Source: MPNO01 sp965205995 (GTDB taxonomy: Bacteria; Pseudomonadota; Alphaproteobacteria; MPNO01). From it: a stretch of 64,000 bases of DNA. The DNA lies in NCBI GenBank assembly GCA_965205995.1, contig OZ242200.1, positions 2,604,001 to 2,668,000 of the forward strand. Direction: 5' to 3'. Shown one piece after another: positions 53,543-63,149 of this stretch; the stretch's first letter is position 1, and every line of letters begins with the position of its first letter. Both the position numbers and the translations under genes were made by a program. The notes beneath the pieces are model-generated. The model worked only from the letters and a program-made list of their open reading frames with translations, had not been told where the DNA came from and did no database searches.

Positions 53543-54508
53543 ATGGCGACGTCGGACGGATCGCGGGTCATCGCGATCGAGGAGCATTATTTCGACCCCG
53601 CGCTGTCGGCGCTGTTCACCGGGCGGGACGTCAGGACGCCGCCGCCGCTGAGGGACCGCCTCCTCGATGTCGGCGCCGGTCGCCTGAAGGCGATGGACGA
53701 GGCCGGCATCGACGTCCAGGTGCTGAGCCACGGCGCGCCGTCGACCCAGAAGCTCGACCCCGAGACCGCGGGTGCGATGGCGCGCGGCGTCAACGACCGG
53801 CTGGCCGGGATCGTCGCCGCCAACCCCGACCGTTTCCAGGGGTTCGCGGCGCTGCCCACACCCGACCCCGCGGCCGCGGCCGACGAGCTCGACCGCTGCG
53901 TCGGCGAGTTCGGCTTCAAGGGCGCCATGGTGCACGGGCTCACCAACGGTGCGTTCCTCGACGAGAAGCGGTTCTGGCCCATCTTCGAACGCGCGGCCGC
54001 GCTCGGCGTGCCGCTCTACATGCACCCCGCGATCCCCCACGAGGCCGTGATCGAGGCCTATTACGCGGACTATATCGGGGAATTCCCGGGCCTGTTGACC
54101 GCGGGTTGGGGCTTTACCGTGGAGACCGCGACCCAGGGCATCAGGCTGGTGCTGAGCGGCGTGTTCGACACCTATCCCGATCTCAAGATCATCCTCGGCC
54201 ATCTCGGCGAGGGGCTGCCGTTCCTGCTCTGGCGCATCGACCAGGCGCTGTCGCGCACGGAATCCCGGCTCGACTCCTTCCGCGAGACCTTCCGCGAGCA
54301 TTTCTACATCACCACCAGCGGCAATTTCTCCGACCCGGCGCTCTTGTGCAGCGCGATGGAGATGGGCACCGACCGCATCCTGTTCTCGGTCGACTACCCG
54401 TTCGTCGAGAACGAGGACGGGACCGACTGGATGGAACGCATCCCCTTCGCCACCGAGGACCGCCGCAAGATCCTGCACGGCAACGCCGAACGCCTGCTCG
54501 GCATGTGA
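53543..54508 (+). CDS. Amidohydrolase family decarboxylase (gamma-resorcylate/ACMSD-like)
   Basis: 321-residue amidohydrolase-fold protein. IAIEEHYF at the N-terminus, VPLYMHPAIP, IILGHLGEGLPFLLWR and ILFSVDYPF hold the metal-binding Glu/His, His, His and Asp. This pattern belongs to the non-hydrolytic decarboxylases such as gamma-resorcylate decarboxylase and 5-carboxyvanillate decarboxylase. A cupin upstream and an aromatic-acid-type TRAP system 109 bp downstream suggest decarboxylation of a hydroxylated benzoic acid. The exact acid is unknown. Confidence 0.9.
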   Translation: MATSDGSRVIAIEEHYFDPALSALFTGRDVRTPPPLRDRLLDVGAGRLKAMDEAGIDVQVLSHGAPSTQKLDPETAGAMARGVNDRLAGIVAANPDRFQGFAALPTPDPAAAADELDRCVGEFGFKGAMVHGLTNGAFLDEKRFWPIFERAAALGVPLYMHPAIPHEAVIEAYYADYIGEFPGLLTAGWGFTVETATQGIRLVLSGVFDTYPDLKIILGHLGEGLPFLLWRIDQALSRTESRLDSFRETFREHFYITTSGNFSDPALLCSAMEMGTDRILFSVDYPFVENEDGTDWMERIPFATEDRRKILHGNAERLLGM

Positions 54509-54617
54509 CGGAGCCCGGCGCGGCATTGCAAACCGCGCCGCGACGGGTCAGGATTAAAGCCTGCCGGCCGCGCGCGGCGGCCCGGCTGCCTCATCCTCAT
54601 TGAAGGGAGAGCCGAGT

Positions 54618-55664
54618 ATGCCGAGATACCTGACCAAAGGCGCCGCCATCGCTGCCGCCGTCGCCGTCCTGGCGGCGGGCGGGAGCGCCCTGGCGCAGAA
54701 GACGCATACGCTCAAGATCGCCACTTTCGCGCCCAAGCCCTCGACCGCGTCGATCTGGTTCGAGAAGACCAGGGCCGACGTCGCCAAGAAGTCCAAGGGC
54801 CGCCTAGAGATCCAGATATTCTACGGCTCGTCGATGGGTCCGATGCCGCGGCATTACGACCTGGCGCGGAAGGGCGTCGCCGACATGTCGTTCTTCCAGC
54901 ACGGCGTCACCCCCGGCCGCTTCCCGCTGACCGAGCTGACCCATGCGCCATACCTGTTTCCGGCCGGCGCCAAGGGCGCCGTGGTCGGCGCCAATGTCGC
55001 GGGCGACCTGTTGGGCAAGTATTTCCAGGCCGAGCACGAGAAGGCCGGCACCAGGGGGATGTGGATCGTCTTCAACCGCCCCTCGGGCGTCTACGATTCG
55101 AAGAAGCCGATCATGTCGGTCGCCGATCTCAACGGGCGGCGCTACCGCGCGCCGACGCCGACCGACGTGCTGATGATGAAGGCGCTCGGCGCCGCGCCGA
55201 TCGGGATGCCGGCGACCCATATGGCGGAATCGCTGCAGAAGGGCACGATCGACGGCGTGGTGACCGACCCGATGGGCATCTTCGCCTTCAAGCTGGGCGG
55301 GCTGGTCAAGCACTACACGCCGATGTTCATCTCGGTGATCAGCTTCGGTCTGGCGATGAACCCGAAATCCTATGACCGGCTGCCGAAGGATCTCAGGCCG
55401 CTGGTGGACGCGCTCGGCACCAAGGCGGCCGGCGTCGAGATGGCGACGCTCGCCTGGGGCGGCGATCCGCCGCCATTCACCAAATACATGAACGGCCTCA
55501 AGCTCAACCGCGTCTCGCTCCCTGGCAACGCGGACAAGGAGATGCGCGCGCTCGGCGAAAAGATCATGGACCAGCGCATCGCCGCTCTCGAGAAGAAGGG
55601 CCTGCCGGCGCGCAAGGTGTATGAGGAGTTGAAAGCGCTGTCGGCCAAGTACTCGGCGATGTAG
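54618..55664 (+). CDS. dctP: TRAP transporter substrate-binding protein, DctP (system 3)
   Basis: 348-residue secreted binding protein. The ATG at 54618 follows AAGGGAG and begins a signal peptide (GAAIAAAVAVLAAGGSALAQ). The mature part starts KTHTLKIATFAPKPS; the conserved GRRYRAPTPTDVLMMKALGA and QKGTIDGVVTDPMG are typical of DctP and hold the ligand-binding Arg. Unlike systems 1 and 2, this gene is intact. It is followed at 13 bp by the small permease. Confidence 0.93.
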   Translation: MPRYLTKGAAIAAAVAVLAAGGSALAQKTHTLKIATFAPKPSTASIWFEKTRADVAKKSKGRLEIQIFYGSSMGPMPRHYDLARKGVADMSFFQHGVTPGRFPLTELTHAPYLFPAGAKGAVVGANVAGDLLGKYFQAEHEKAGTRGMWIVFNRPSGVYDSKKPIMSVADLNGRRYRAPTPTDVLMMKALGAAPIGMPATHMAESLQKGTIDGVVTDPMGIFAFKLGGLVKHYTPMFISVISFGLAMNPKSYDRLPKDLRPLVDALGTKAAGVEMATLAWGGDPPPFTKYMNGLKLNRVSLPGNADKEMRALGEKIMDQRIAALEKKGLPARKVYEELKALSAKYSAM

Positions 55665-55676
55665 TCCGGCCGGCCT

Positions 55677-56162
55677 ATGCACGGCCTGGCGCTCGCGGCG
55701 GCGCGGCTTCTTACCCGCGTCGCCGCGGTCTTCCTGCTCGCCATGATGGCGCTCAACGTCGTCGACGTGGGGCTCCGGTCGGGCTTCAACGCGCCGATCT
55801 TCGGCACCTATGAGATCATCGAGTTGCTGCTTGCCGCGGTCGCCTTCCTGGCGATCCCGGAGGTCTTTCTCCGCGACCAGCACATCACCATCGAGCTGAT
55901 CGACCAGGTCATACCGGCGGGCGCGGTCCGCTGGCTCAAGCTGATCGGCACCTTCGTCGCGCTGGTCTTCGTCGCCATGCTCACCTGGCACATGTCGCAG
56001 CCGGCGCGGGAGTTCATCGAGTTCAACGATGTGACCATCGACCTGCACTTGCCGCTGATCTGGAAGGCGTCCCTGGTGCTGCTTGGCTTCGGCTGCGCAG
56101 CGATCGCGGTGCTGGTGATGTTCCTGCGCGAAATTTCATCAGTGCTGCGGCGCGCCGAATGA
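55677..56162 (+). CDS. dctQ: TRAP transporter small permease, DctQ (system 3)
   Basis: 161-residue membrane protein with four hydrophobic helices; FGTYEIIELLLAAVAFLAIPEV and RDQHITIELIDQV are the DctQ family features around the second helix. The stop overlaps the DctM start by 4 bp (ATGA). Its length and C-terminal helix are complete, in contrast to system 1. Confidence 0.93.
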   Translation: MHGLALAAARLLTRVAAVFLLAMMALNVVDVGLRSGFNAPIFGTYEIIELLLAAVAFLAIPEVFLRDQHITIELIDQVIPAGAVRWLKLIGTFVALVFVAMLTWHMSQPAREFIEFNDVTIDLHLPLIWKASLVLLGFGCAAIAVLVMFLREISSVLRRAE

Positions 56163-57460
56163 CGCCCCAGGAAATCGGCGGGCTGGGCATCCTCGGCCTG
56201 GTCCTGCTGACGCTGCTCAGGGTGCCGCTCGGGGCGGCGATGGGGCTGGTCGGGCTGGTCGGCTATGCCGCGATCGACGGCTGGGAACGCGCCTTCTTCG
56301 TGTTCGGCGAGACGCCCTATTCGCTCACCCAATACGCCTTCTCGGTGCTTCCCCTGTTTATCCTGATGGGCGCCGTCGCGACCCGGTCGGGCATGTCGCA
56401 GGAGCTGTTCGTCGCGGCCAACGCGCTATTCGCGGGACGCCGCGGCGCGCTCCCCATGGCGACCATCGGCGCCTGCGCCGGGTTTTCCGCGATCAGCGGC
56501 TCGTCGCTCGCCACGGCGGCGACGTTCACCCAGATCGCGGTGCCGGAGATGCGCCGCTACGGTTACGACGAGCGCCTTGCCACCGGCTCGGTCGCGGTCG
56601 GCGGCACGCTCGGCATCCTGATTCCGCCCTCGGTGATCATGGTGATCTACGCGCTCGCCGCCGAGGAATCGGTGCCGGCCCTGTTCGCCGCGGGCATGAT
56701 CCCGGGCGTGATCCTGGCGCTCCTGTTCATGGCGGTGGTCTGGATCATCGCCCGGATCCGGCCCGAATGGGCGCCCGCCGGCCCGCGCCTCGAGTGGCGC
56801 GAGCGGTGGCGGTCCGCGGCCGCGATGTGGAAGCTCATCGTGCTGTTCGGCCTCGCCGTCGGCGGCATCTACACCGGATGGTTCAGCCCGACCGAGGCGG
56901 CCGGCGTCGCCTCCTTCGCCGCCATCGTGATCGCCTTCGCCTCGGGCAACTTCTCCTGGCGGGCGTTCCTCGAATCGCTGGACGAGACGCTCCGGACCAC
57001 CGGGATGCTGCTGTTCATCATCGCCGGCGCCTGGATCTTCGCCTATTTCATCGTCCAGACCCGGCTGCCCGTCGCGCTGGTCGAGCTCATCGAGTATTTC
57101 GAGCTCGCGCCCTGGGCGGTGATCATGATCATCCTGGTGTTCTACATCATCCTCGGCTGCGTGCTCGACGCGGTCGCGATCATCCTGGTCACCGTCCCCG
57201 TCTTCCTGCCGGTCGTCACCGCGCTCGGCTACGATTCGGTGTGGTACGGCATCCTGATGGTGGTGGTGGTCGAGGTCGGGCTGATCACCCCGCCGGTCGG
57301 GCTCAACATCTTCGTCATCCGGGCGCAGCTCCCGGATATCGCGCTCGGCACGGTGTTCCGCGGCATCGTGCCGTTCCTCGCCGCGGACGCGGTGCTGATC
57401 GCGCTGCTGCTGCTGTTCCCGCAGCTCGCGCTCTGGCTGCCGGGGGTGCTGTATAATTGA
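56159..57460 (+). CDS. dctM: TRAP transporter large permease, DctM (system 3)
   Basis: 433-residue large permease: FSAISGSSLATAATFTQIAVPEM, LIPPSVIMVIYALAAEESV, ILGCVLDAVAIILVTVPVFLP and ITPPVGLNIFVIR mark the family, about twelve helices. It completes an intact P-Q-M TRAP system with the two preceding genes. The transported solute is probably an organic or aromatic acid, in view of the decarboxylase upstream. Confidence 0.94.
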   Translation: MTPQEIGGLGILGLVLLTLLRVPLGAAMGLVGLVGYAAIDGWERAFFVFGETPYSLTQYAFSVLPLFILMGAVATRSGMSQELFVAANALFAGRRGALPMATIGACAGFSAISGSSLATAATFTQIAVPEMRRYGYDERLATGSVAVGGTLGILIPPSVIMVIYALAAEESVPALFAAGMIPGVILALLFMAVVWIIARIRPEWAPAGPRLEWRERWRSAAAMWKLIVLFGLAVGGIYTGWFSPTEAAGVASFAAIVIAFASGNFSWRAFLESLDETLRTTGMLLFIIAGAWIFAYFIVQTRLPVALVELIEYFELAPWAVIMIILVFYIILGCVLDAVAIILVTVPVFLPVVTALGYDSVWYGILMVVVVEVGLITPPVGLNIFVIRAQLPDIALGTVFRGIVPFLAADAVLIALLLLFPQLALWLPGVLYN

Positions 57461-57491
57461 GCGGGCGGCAACCGGAAGAGAAGGATTTGGG

Positions 57492-57986
57492 ATGAAGCTC
57501 GAAGGCTCCTGTCATTGCGGCGCCGTGACCTTCACGGTCAATTCCCGCACGCCCTACCCGTTCAACCACTGCTATTGCTCGAAATGCCGCAAGACCGGCG
57601 GCGGCGGGTATTGCATCAACATCATGGGCGAGTACCCGACGCTCAGGGTGACGGGCGAGGAGAACATCTCGATCTACCGCTCGAAGAACAACCATCGCGG
57701 CGCCTACGAGGCCGACGGGCTGGGCTTCTCGCGGCGGCATTTCTGCAAGATCTGCGGCACGCCGCTGTGGATCCACAACCCCAACTACGCCGAGTTCGTC
57801 TATCCCTGCGCGACGGCGATCGACACCCCGCTGCCGCGGCCCGACGAGAAGACCCACCATATGCTGGGCTACAAGCCCGACTGGGTGCCGGTCCCCGACG
57901 GGCCGGGGCATACCCACCACACCTACTACCCCGATGGCGGGATCGAGCAGTGGCACCGCGACCGGGGGCTCTACGAGGAGGACTAG
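57492..57986 (+). CDS. GFA (glutathione-dependent formaldehyde-activating-type) family protein
   Basis: 164-residue zinc protein of the GFA/CENP-V fold: CHCG near residue 8, CYCSKCRKTGG, and HFCKICGTPL hold the zinc-binding cysteines. Despite the family name, few members act on formaldehyde. The C-terminus is rich in His and Tyr (GHTHHTYYP, EQWHRDRG). It begins 31 bp after the TRAP permease and is followed 3 bp later by a VOC protein, so all five genes are likely co-expressed. Confidence 0.9.
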   Translation: MKLEGSCHCGAVTFTVNSRTPYPFNHCYCSKCRKTGGGGYCINIMGEYPTLRVTGEENISIYRSKNNHRGAYEADGLGFSRRHFCKICGTPLWIHNPNYAEFVYPCATAIDTPLPRPDEKTHHMLGYKPDWVPVPDGPGHTHHTYYPDGGIEQWHRDRGLYEED

Positions 57987-57989
57987 GCG

Positions 57990-58391
57990 ATGCTCAAGAC
58001 CAGAGGGGTCGCCCATTTCACCATCCCCGTCACCGATACGCGCCGGGCCGAGGCGTTCTACACCGAAAAGCTCGGCCTCGCCGTGATCCAGTGCAGCCAC
58101 GAGCGCGGCATGGTGTTTCTCGATTCGGGCGGCGACTGCATCATCCTCGCCCGCGTCGACAAGCCGATCTCGACGGCCGGGGAGGCGGACGTCCACCACG
58201 CCTTCATCGTCGACCACGGGGACTACGCGTCGTCGCTGGAGACGCTGCGCGAGAACGGCGTCGAGATCCTGTTCGAGGAAGACCGCCAGGGCGGCGCGGT
58301 CAACGGCCCGCGCGCCTATTTCCACGACCCCGACGGCAACGTCCTCGAGATCATCGACCTGACCAGCTACAAGGGCGCGGACGACGCCTGA
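57990..58391 (+). CDS. VOC family (glyoxalase-like) protein
   Basis: 133-residue single-domain vicinal-oxygen-chelate protein: VAHFTIPVTDTRRAEAFYTEKLGL opens the first beta-alpha-beta-beta-beta unit and ends with AYFHDPDGNVLEIIDL, whose Glu is a usual metal ligand. AHF and VHHAF provide likely His ligands. A GGAGG site in the preceding gene's end serves as ribosome-binding site. Function could be an isomerase, lyase or dioxygenase; it is not possible to tell. Confidence 0.88.
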   Translation: MLKTRGVAHFTIPVTDTRRAEAFYTEKLGLAVIQCSHERGMVFLDSGGDCIILARVDKPISTAGEADVHHAFIVDHGDYASSLETLRENGVEILFEEDRQGGAVNGPRAYFHDPDGNVLEIIDLTSYKGADDA

Positions 58392-58509
58392 CGCCTCGGG
58401 CCGGGAGTTACCTCGCCGGCCACGAAAAAGGGCGCCGACGGTCCCGATGCCTAATCTCGCGACGAATGCGACGCACCATGACTGCGCCCCGAATTGAAGG
58501 AAGCGGGAT

Positions 58510-59472
58510 ATGATCAAGGTAACCGATATGGCTTACGCGCGGTTTGCCGCACCCGATCTCGACCTGATGGAAGAGTTTCTGGTCGATTTCGGGCTGACCC
58601 GCTCGGTGCGGACGAAAAACACTCTCTATATGCGTGGCACGAACCCGGATCACCACCTGCACGTCACGCATCTCGCAGATAAACCCGGTTTCATCGGCAT
58701 GGCCTTCAAGGCCGCCTGCATGGAAGATCTGGAGAAGCTGTCCGGCGCGGAGGGTGCTTCGGCTGTGGAGGAAATGGATGAACCCGGCGGTGGATATCGG
58801 GTCAGGATAGTGGATCCCGACGGCTATCGGGTCGAAACCGTTTTCGGTATCGAAGAACTTGAACCGCTGCCGGTGAGCGAAGAAGTCGGACCCGACTATG
58901 GTCCGGGACGGCCGCGTGACAGCGAGCTTGTGCGATCGCAGCTTGTGCCATGCCCGGTCCAGCGTCTGGGGCATGTTGTCCTGAACGTGCCAAGCTGCAA
59001 CCTCACCGATGCGTTCTACAAATCCCATTTCGGTTTCATCGGTTCCGACGTGTGCTATGTGCCGGACGACAGCCAGGAAATGGCGGTGGTCTTCAACCGG
59101 TGCGACAGGGGCGAGGAATATGTCGATCACCACACGCTGTTGTCGGTGAAATCGAAGATGTGCGGTTTGGCCCATATCGCGTTCGAGGTGGCGGACGTCA
59201 ACGCCCTCTTTATCGGCAATGAGTATCTGAAATCCAGGGAATACGAGCATTCCTGGGGTGTCGGCCGGCATACGAGGGGAGGGCAGGTTTTCGACTACTG
59301 GTTCGATCCCTATGGTCACAGGCTGGAGCATTTCTTCGGTGGCGACCTGCTCAACGCGGACGATGCCACCCGGGTTGCGCCGCTCAGGAATGTGCTGGCC
59401 TCCCAGTGGGGGGCCCAGATCGCCGACCGACGCGCCTCGCTCGAAACCGCCTACGATCCGCTGAACGTCTGA
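58510..59472 (+). CDS. Extradiol (catechol 2,3-dioxygenase-like) VOC dioxygenase
   Basis: 320-residue two-domain VOC protein. The C-terminal domain has the three iron ligands of extradiol dioxygenases: His in QRLGHVVLNVPS, His in CGLAHIAFEV and Glu in YGHRLEHFF. DVNALFIGNEYL and RGGQVFDYWFDPYG match the ring-cleaving type (2,3-dihydroxybiphenyl 1,2-dioxygenase and homologues). Base composition looks less GC-rich than in adjacent genes, hinting at separate acquisition. It stands 118 bp after the VOC gene and may have its own promoter. Confidence 0.88.
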   Translation: MIKVTDMAYARFAAPDLDLMEEFLVDFGLTRSVRTKNTLYMRGTNPDHHLHVTHLADKPGFIGMAFKAACMEDLEKLSGAEGASAVEEMDEPGGGYRVRIVDPDGYRVETVFGIEELEPLPVSEEVGPDYGPGRPRDSELVRSQLVPCPVQRLGHVVLNVPSCNLTDAFYKSHFGFIGSDVCYVPDDSQEMAVVFNRCDRGEEYVDHHTLLSVKSKMCGLAHIAFEVADVNALFIGNEYLKSREYEHSWGVGRHTRGGQVFDYWFDPYGHRLEHFFGGDLLNADDATRVAPLRNVLASQWGAQIADRRASLETAYDPLNV

Positions 59473-59543
59473 TACCCGAAACCGGGTATTTCCAGATCAA
59501 CCATAGACCGGCTTTGCCCGGCCGGACGGTGTGCGCGCCGCCG

Positions 59544-59636
59544 CCCTTCGATACGCCGCTTCGCGGCTACTCAGGGTGAGGAGAACAACTAAATGTCCTC
59601 ATCCCGAGCAGGCGCGTAAGCGCCGTATCGAGGGAC
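59544..59636. repeat. Inverted-pair intergenic palindromic repeat, copy C
   Basis: Left arm identical to copy B over about 40 bp (GCCCTTCGATACGCCGCTTC...) and a right arm ending GCGCCGTATCGAGGGAC with a few substitutions; the spacer is different (GAACAACTAAAT). It lies between the convergent extradiol dioxygenase and Lon-like genes. It could serve as a bidirectional transcription boundary. Confidence 0.88.
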
Positions 59637-59642
59637 GCCTCG

Positions 59643-62030
59643 TCAATCCTCCGGCTTCGCCCGCGCCATGCGCCAGTAGTCGCGCGCCCGATCCTGGGCG
59701 AGGCGGAGCAGCGTGCCCTCGGCGTAGCCGGTCTCGGCGTCGTATTCGCCCACCGGCATCCCGGTGAACAGGGCGAGCGCCTCGTGGATGGTGCCGACCG
59801 CGTAGACGGCGAATTCCCCCGCGGCGCAGGCCGCGGCGACCCGCTCGTCCAGCATCAGGTCGCCGGCATTCGCCCTGGGCACGATCACCCCCTGCGTCCC
59901 GGTCAGCCCGCCGGCCTCGCAGACCGCGAAGAACCCCTCGACCTTCTCGGTCACCGCGCCGATCGGCTGGATATGGCCGAGCTGGTCGATGGCCCCGGTC
60001 ATCGCGAAATCCTGGCGCAGCGGCACCCCGGTGAGCGCGCTCAGCAGGCAGCACATCTCCGCCCCGGACGCCGAATCGCCGTCGATCCCGCCATAGCTCT
60101 GCTCGAAGGCGATCGACGCGGAGAAGGCGAGCGGATGTCGGGTCTTCAAGAGCTGGCGCAGCAGCCCGCCCAGGATATGGAAGCCCTTGGTGTGGATCGC
60201 GCCGGACAGCGCGGCCTCGCCCTCGATATCGACCACGCCGGCGCTGCCGGGCCCGATGGTGGCGGTGATGCGCTGCGGAAATCCGTAGGTCAGCGCCCCG
60301 GTGCTCACCACCGCGAGCCCGTTGATCTGGCCGGTCTCCGTCCCCGAAATCCGGATGCCGATCATCCCCTCGGCGATCATCTGGCGGAACCGGCGGGCCG
60401 GCAGGTCGGTACGCCGCCGCCCGCGCCGGACCGCCTCTCCGATGTCCCCGCCGATTACCGCCGCGCGGTTCGCCTTGCCGGCGAGGAAGGCCGCCTCCCG
60501 GGCGATATCGGCGAGGCGCCCGAAGCGCGTGGTCAGCCGGTCGCGCCGTCCGGCGATGCGGGCGCCGTGATCGACCAGCGCGACCACCGCGTCGCGCGCG
60601 AACGGCAGCAGTTTCTCGTCGCGGGCGATCCGCGAGATCACCCCGGCGTAGTAGCGCACGCCCGTCCCGTCCCGTGCGATGGTGGTGTCGAAATCGGCCA
60701 GCACCTTGAACAGCTGGCCGAAATCGGGGTCGGCGGCGCTCAGCATCTCGTAGAGCCCGCCATCGCCGATCAGCACCACCTTGACGTTGATCGGGATCGG
60801 GTCGGGCTTGAGAAAGGGCGCGCCGAAGGGCGAGGTGAACTCGGCCGGCACGATCTCGAGCGTGCCCGAGCGCAGGCTGCGCAACAGCATCTTCCAGGCG
60901 CCGGGCTCGGCCAGCAGGTCGCGCGCCTCGAGGATCAGGAACCCGCCATCGGCCTGCAGCAGCGAACCCGCCTGGATCATCATGTGGTCGGCGTGCAGCC
61001 CGCCCTCGGCCACGAACTCGCGCTCGATCTCGCCGAGCAGGTTGCGGAGCGTCGGCGTGTTCTCGATCACGATCGGGCAGCCGGACCCGGCATCCTGCTC
61101 GAGCAGCGGGTTGACCCGGTATTTGCGCGTCGCCGATGCGATCTCGTCGAGCGCGCCGAGACGCTGCACCAGGTCGGCGACCACGTCGGCGAGGAAATCG
61201 CGAACCGCCGGCAGGTCGAACTCGGATTCGATCGCCGCGATGTGATAGCCGAGGAAGCGGCGGGTCTCGGCTTCGAGCAGCGCCCGGAGCCTCTGCCTGT
61301 GGTCGAGGCGAAGCTCGGCGATCTGGTGGTTGACCTCCTCGAATTTGACGGCGAAGGCGGCGATACGCTCGCGTGTGCGTTCGACATCGCCGGGCTCGAC
61401 CTGTCCCTGGGCCTCCAGCACTTCGAGCTGCTCCAGCGGGACCGGCTCGCCGTCGATGATCGGCAGGATGTCGGGCTGCACCGCGCCCCCCGCCTGGCGG
61501 TTGACCAAAGCGAGGCCGTTGGCGCGGAGCTCCTTTTCGAACGGCGCGCCGAGATCGCGCAACACCTGCTGGGCGCCCTGGTCGAGCGCGGCGCGCTTGG
61601 CGCGCACCGAATCCGAGTTCAGGGTCTGGGCAAGCTCGTCCTCGACGAACTCGATCAGGCGGTCGACGCCGTGGCGAAACTGGCGCCCGCGCCCGCGCGG
61701 CAGGGTGATCAGCCGGGGCCGGCTGGGCTGCGCGAAGTTGTGCACGTAGCAGCGGTCCTCGGCCAGCGGGCAGGTCGGGCTGATGTCTTCCAGCAATTGC
61801 CGGACCAGGGTCATCCGCCCGGTGCCGGCGATACCGCGGACATAGATGTTCTGACCGGGGGCGAACAGTTCGAGCCCGTAGCGCAGCGCCTCGATCGCAT
61901 CGTCCTGACCGACGACGCCGGTGATCGGCTCGACCTCCCCGGTGGTCTCGAACGCGGGGAGCAGCGCGTCGCAGCACCAGCGCAGCGCGCCATCGTCCAA
62001 TCGTATGTCGGCCCTCAATTCAACGGCCAC
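59643..62030 (-). CDS. Lon-related ATP-dependent protease (AAA+ protease, LonC/YcbZ-like)
   Basis: 795-residue protease. The N-terminal AAA domain has YVRGIAGTGRMTLVRQL, where the Walker A Lys is Arg, as in this branch of Lon-like proteins, and DGGFLILEARDLL (Walker B region). The middle is helical. The C-terminal Lon protease domain has the catalytic Ser in GGIDGDSASGAEM and Lys in GAVTEKVEGFFAV, separated as usual. Such proteins degrade damaged or regulatory proteins. It has no operon partner apart from the adjacent Rieske gene upstream on the same strand (61 bp). Confidence 0.92.
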   Translation of the reverse strand: MAVELRADIRLDDGALRWCCDALLPAFETTGEVEPITGVVGQDDAIEALRYGLELFAPGQNIYVRGIAGTGRMTLVRQLLEDISPTCPLAEDRCYVHNFAQPSRPRLITLPRGRGRQFRHGVDRLIEFVEDELAQTLNSDSVRAKRAALDQGAQQVLRDLGAPFEKELRANGLALVNRQAGGAVQPDILPIIDGEPVPLEQLEVLEAQGQVEPGDVERTRERIAAFAVKFEEVNHQIAELRLDHRQRLRALLEAETRRFLGYHIAAIESEFDLPAVRDFLADVVADLVQRLGALDEIASATRKYRVNPLLEQDAGSGCPIVIENTPTLRNLLGEIEREFVAEGGLHADHMMIQAGSLLQADGGFLILEARDLLAEPGAWKMLLRSLRSGTLEIVPAEFTSPFGAPFLKPDPIPINVKVVLIGDGGLYEMLSAADPDFGQLFKVLADFDTTIARDGTGVRYYAGVISRIARDEKLLPFARDAVVALVDHGARIAGRRDRLTTRFGRLADIAREAAFLAGKANRAAVIGGDIGEAVRRGRRRTDLPARRFRQMIAEGMIGIRISGTETGQINGLAVVSTGALTYGFPQRITATIGPGSAGVVDIEGEAALSGAIHTKGFHILGGLLRQLLKTRHPLAFSASIAFEQSYGGIDGDSASGAEMCCLLSALTGVPLRQDFAMTGAIDQLGHIQPIGAVTEKVEGFFAVCEAGGLTGTQGVIVPRANAGDLMLDERVAAACAAGEFAVYAVGTIHEALALFTGMPVGEYDAETGYAEGTLLRLAQDRARDYWRMARAKPED

Positions 62031-62091
62031 GGTTTCGCTCCTTCACCTTCGATGTGGGGGCGCCGGTCGCCGATTTCACCGGGACGGTCGG

Positions 62092-63138
62092 CTACAGGGC
62101 GGTCCCTTGGCGCAGAGTCCCCCGCTCCTGCTCCGCCAGCAGGCGGTCGAGGATGCGGCTCGCCTCCAGCCCGCCCGCATCGGCGTTGATGTCGACCGTC
62201 GGGCGTCCGCAATCGCGGTCGTTGGCGCGCTGCTGCGCTTCGAGAAACGCCTTGTCCTCCATGAACGCCTCGCGCACCTGCTCGAACAGGAGCTGCGTGA
62301 CCTCGGGCTTGTCGATGTCGAAATTATGCGCATCCGCCCAGAAATAGTGGATGGAGCGTTCGGTCTCCGGCGTCAGCGCGTTCAGGCTCATGCGTTCGAA
62401 GCCCCTGGAACGGTCGCCCCGGCGCGCCCCGGTTCCGGTCGGAGCGCCGCCGAGATCGAGCTTGACGAAGCCGGGCGGCGAGAAATCGATGATCTGCCAG
62501 CGGTCGATATTGGTGCCGAAATCGACCAGCCGGCGATACATCGGCGGCGCCGGAACGTCGATCATCCAGCGGGTCACGCGGACCCCCTCGCCGTGCCGCT
62601 CGGTCCCGACCTCGGCCGATTCCGCCACCGCCGGGTTGCCGAGCGTCGTCCGGTGGACATAGGCGAGGTGGCTGAGGTCGAGCAGGTTGTCGATGCCGAG
62701 GCGGTAGCCGCACTCCATCGGGATGCGGCAGCCGGCGGCCCGCCAGAGGGGATCGTCGAGCCAGTGGAAATCCTCGATCTGCGAATCGTCCGCCTGCCGG
62801 GGATCGCCCATCCAGATCCACACCCAGCCCCATCGTTCGACGACCGGGTAGGCGCGGATGCGGGCGCCCGGCGGGACGGCGGTCTGGCCCGGGACGCGGA
62901 CGCAGACGCCGTCGGCGTCGTAGACCAGCCCGTGATAGCCGCATTGCAGCCCCTCGCCCACCACCTTGCCCAGAGACAGCGGCAAATGGCGGTGACAGCA
63001 GCGGTCTTCGAGCGCCGCGATCCCGCCGTCCTGCGTGCGGTAGAGGACGACAGCCTGGTTCAGAAACATGCGCGCGAGCGGGGTCTCGCCGATTTCGTCC
63101 GAAATCGCCGCGACATACCAGTAATCGTTCAAGAACAT
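62092..63138 (-). CDS. VanA-like Rieske 2Fe-2S aromatic oxygenase (copy 2)
   Basis: 348-residue Rieske oxygenase alpha subunit. Cluster ligands are DRCCHRHLPLSLG and GLQCGYHG, and the iron site is DNLLDLSHLAYVH. It is a clear paralogue of the gene at 7686: the same MFLxxYWYVAA start and the same C-terminal EINADAGG-like (DINADAGGLEASRI) segment. No reductase gene is nearby. It lies between the Lon-like and DegP-like protease genes on the same strand, which do not suggest a pathway. Confidence 0.92.
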   Translation of the reverse strand: MFLNDYWYVAAISDEIGETPLARMFLNQAVVLYRTQDGGIAALEDRCCHRHLPLSLGKVVGEGLQCGYHGLVYDADGVCVRVPGQTAVPPGARIRAYPVVERWGWVWIWMGDPRQADDSQIEDFHWLDDPLWRAAGCRIPMECGYRLGIDNLLDLSHLAYVHRTTLGNPAVAESAEVGTERHGEGVRVTRWMIDVPAPPMYRRLVDFGTNIDRWQIIDFSPPGFVKLDLGGAPTGTGARRGDRSRGFERMSLNALTPETERSIHYFWADAHNFDIDKPEVTQLLFEQVREAFMEDKAFLEAQQRANDRDCGRPTVDINADAGGLEASRILDRLLAEQERGTLRQGTAL

Positions 63139-63149
63139 CGCCGCCTCCG

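Noticed and set aside
59643..62030. Inactive Lon because Walker A lacks Lys
   Set aside because: GTGR in place of GTGK is normal in this Lon-related branch, and the Ser/Lys protease dyad is intact.
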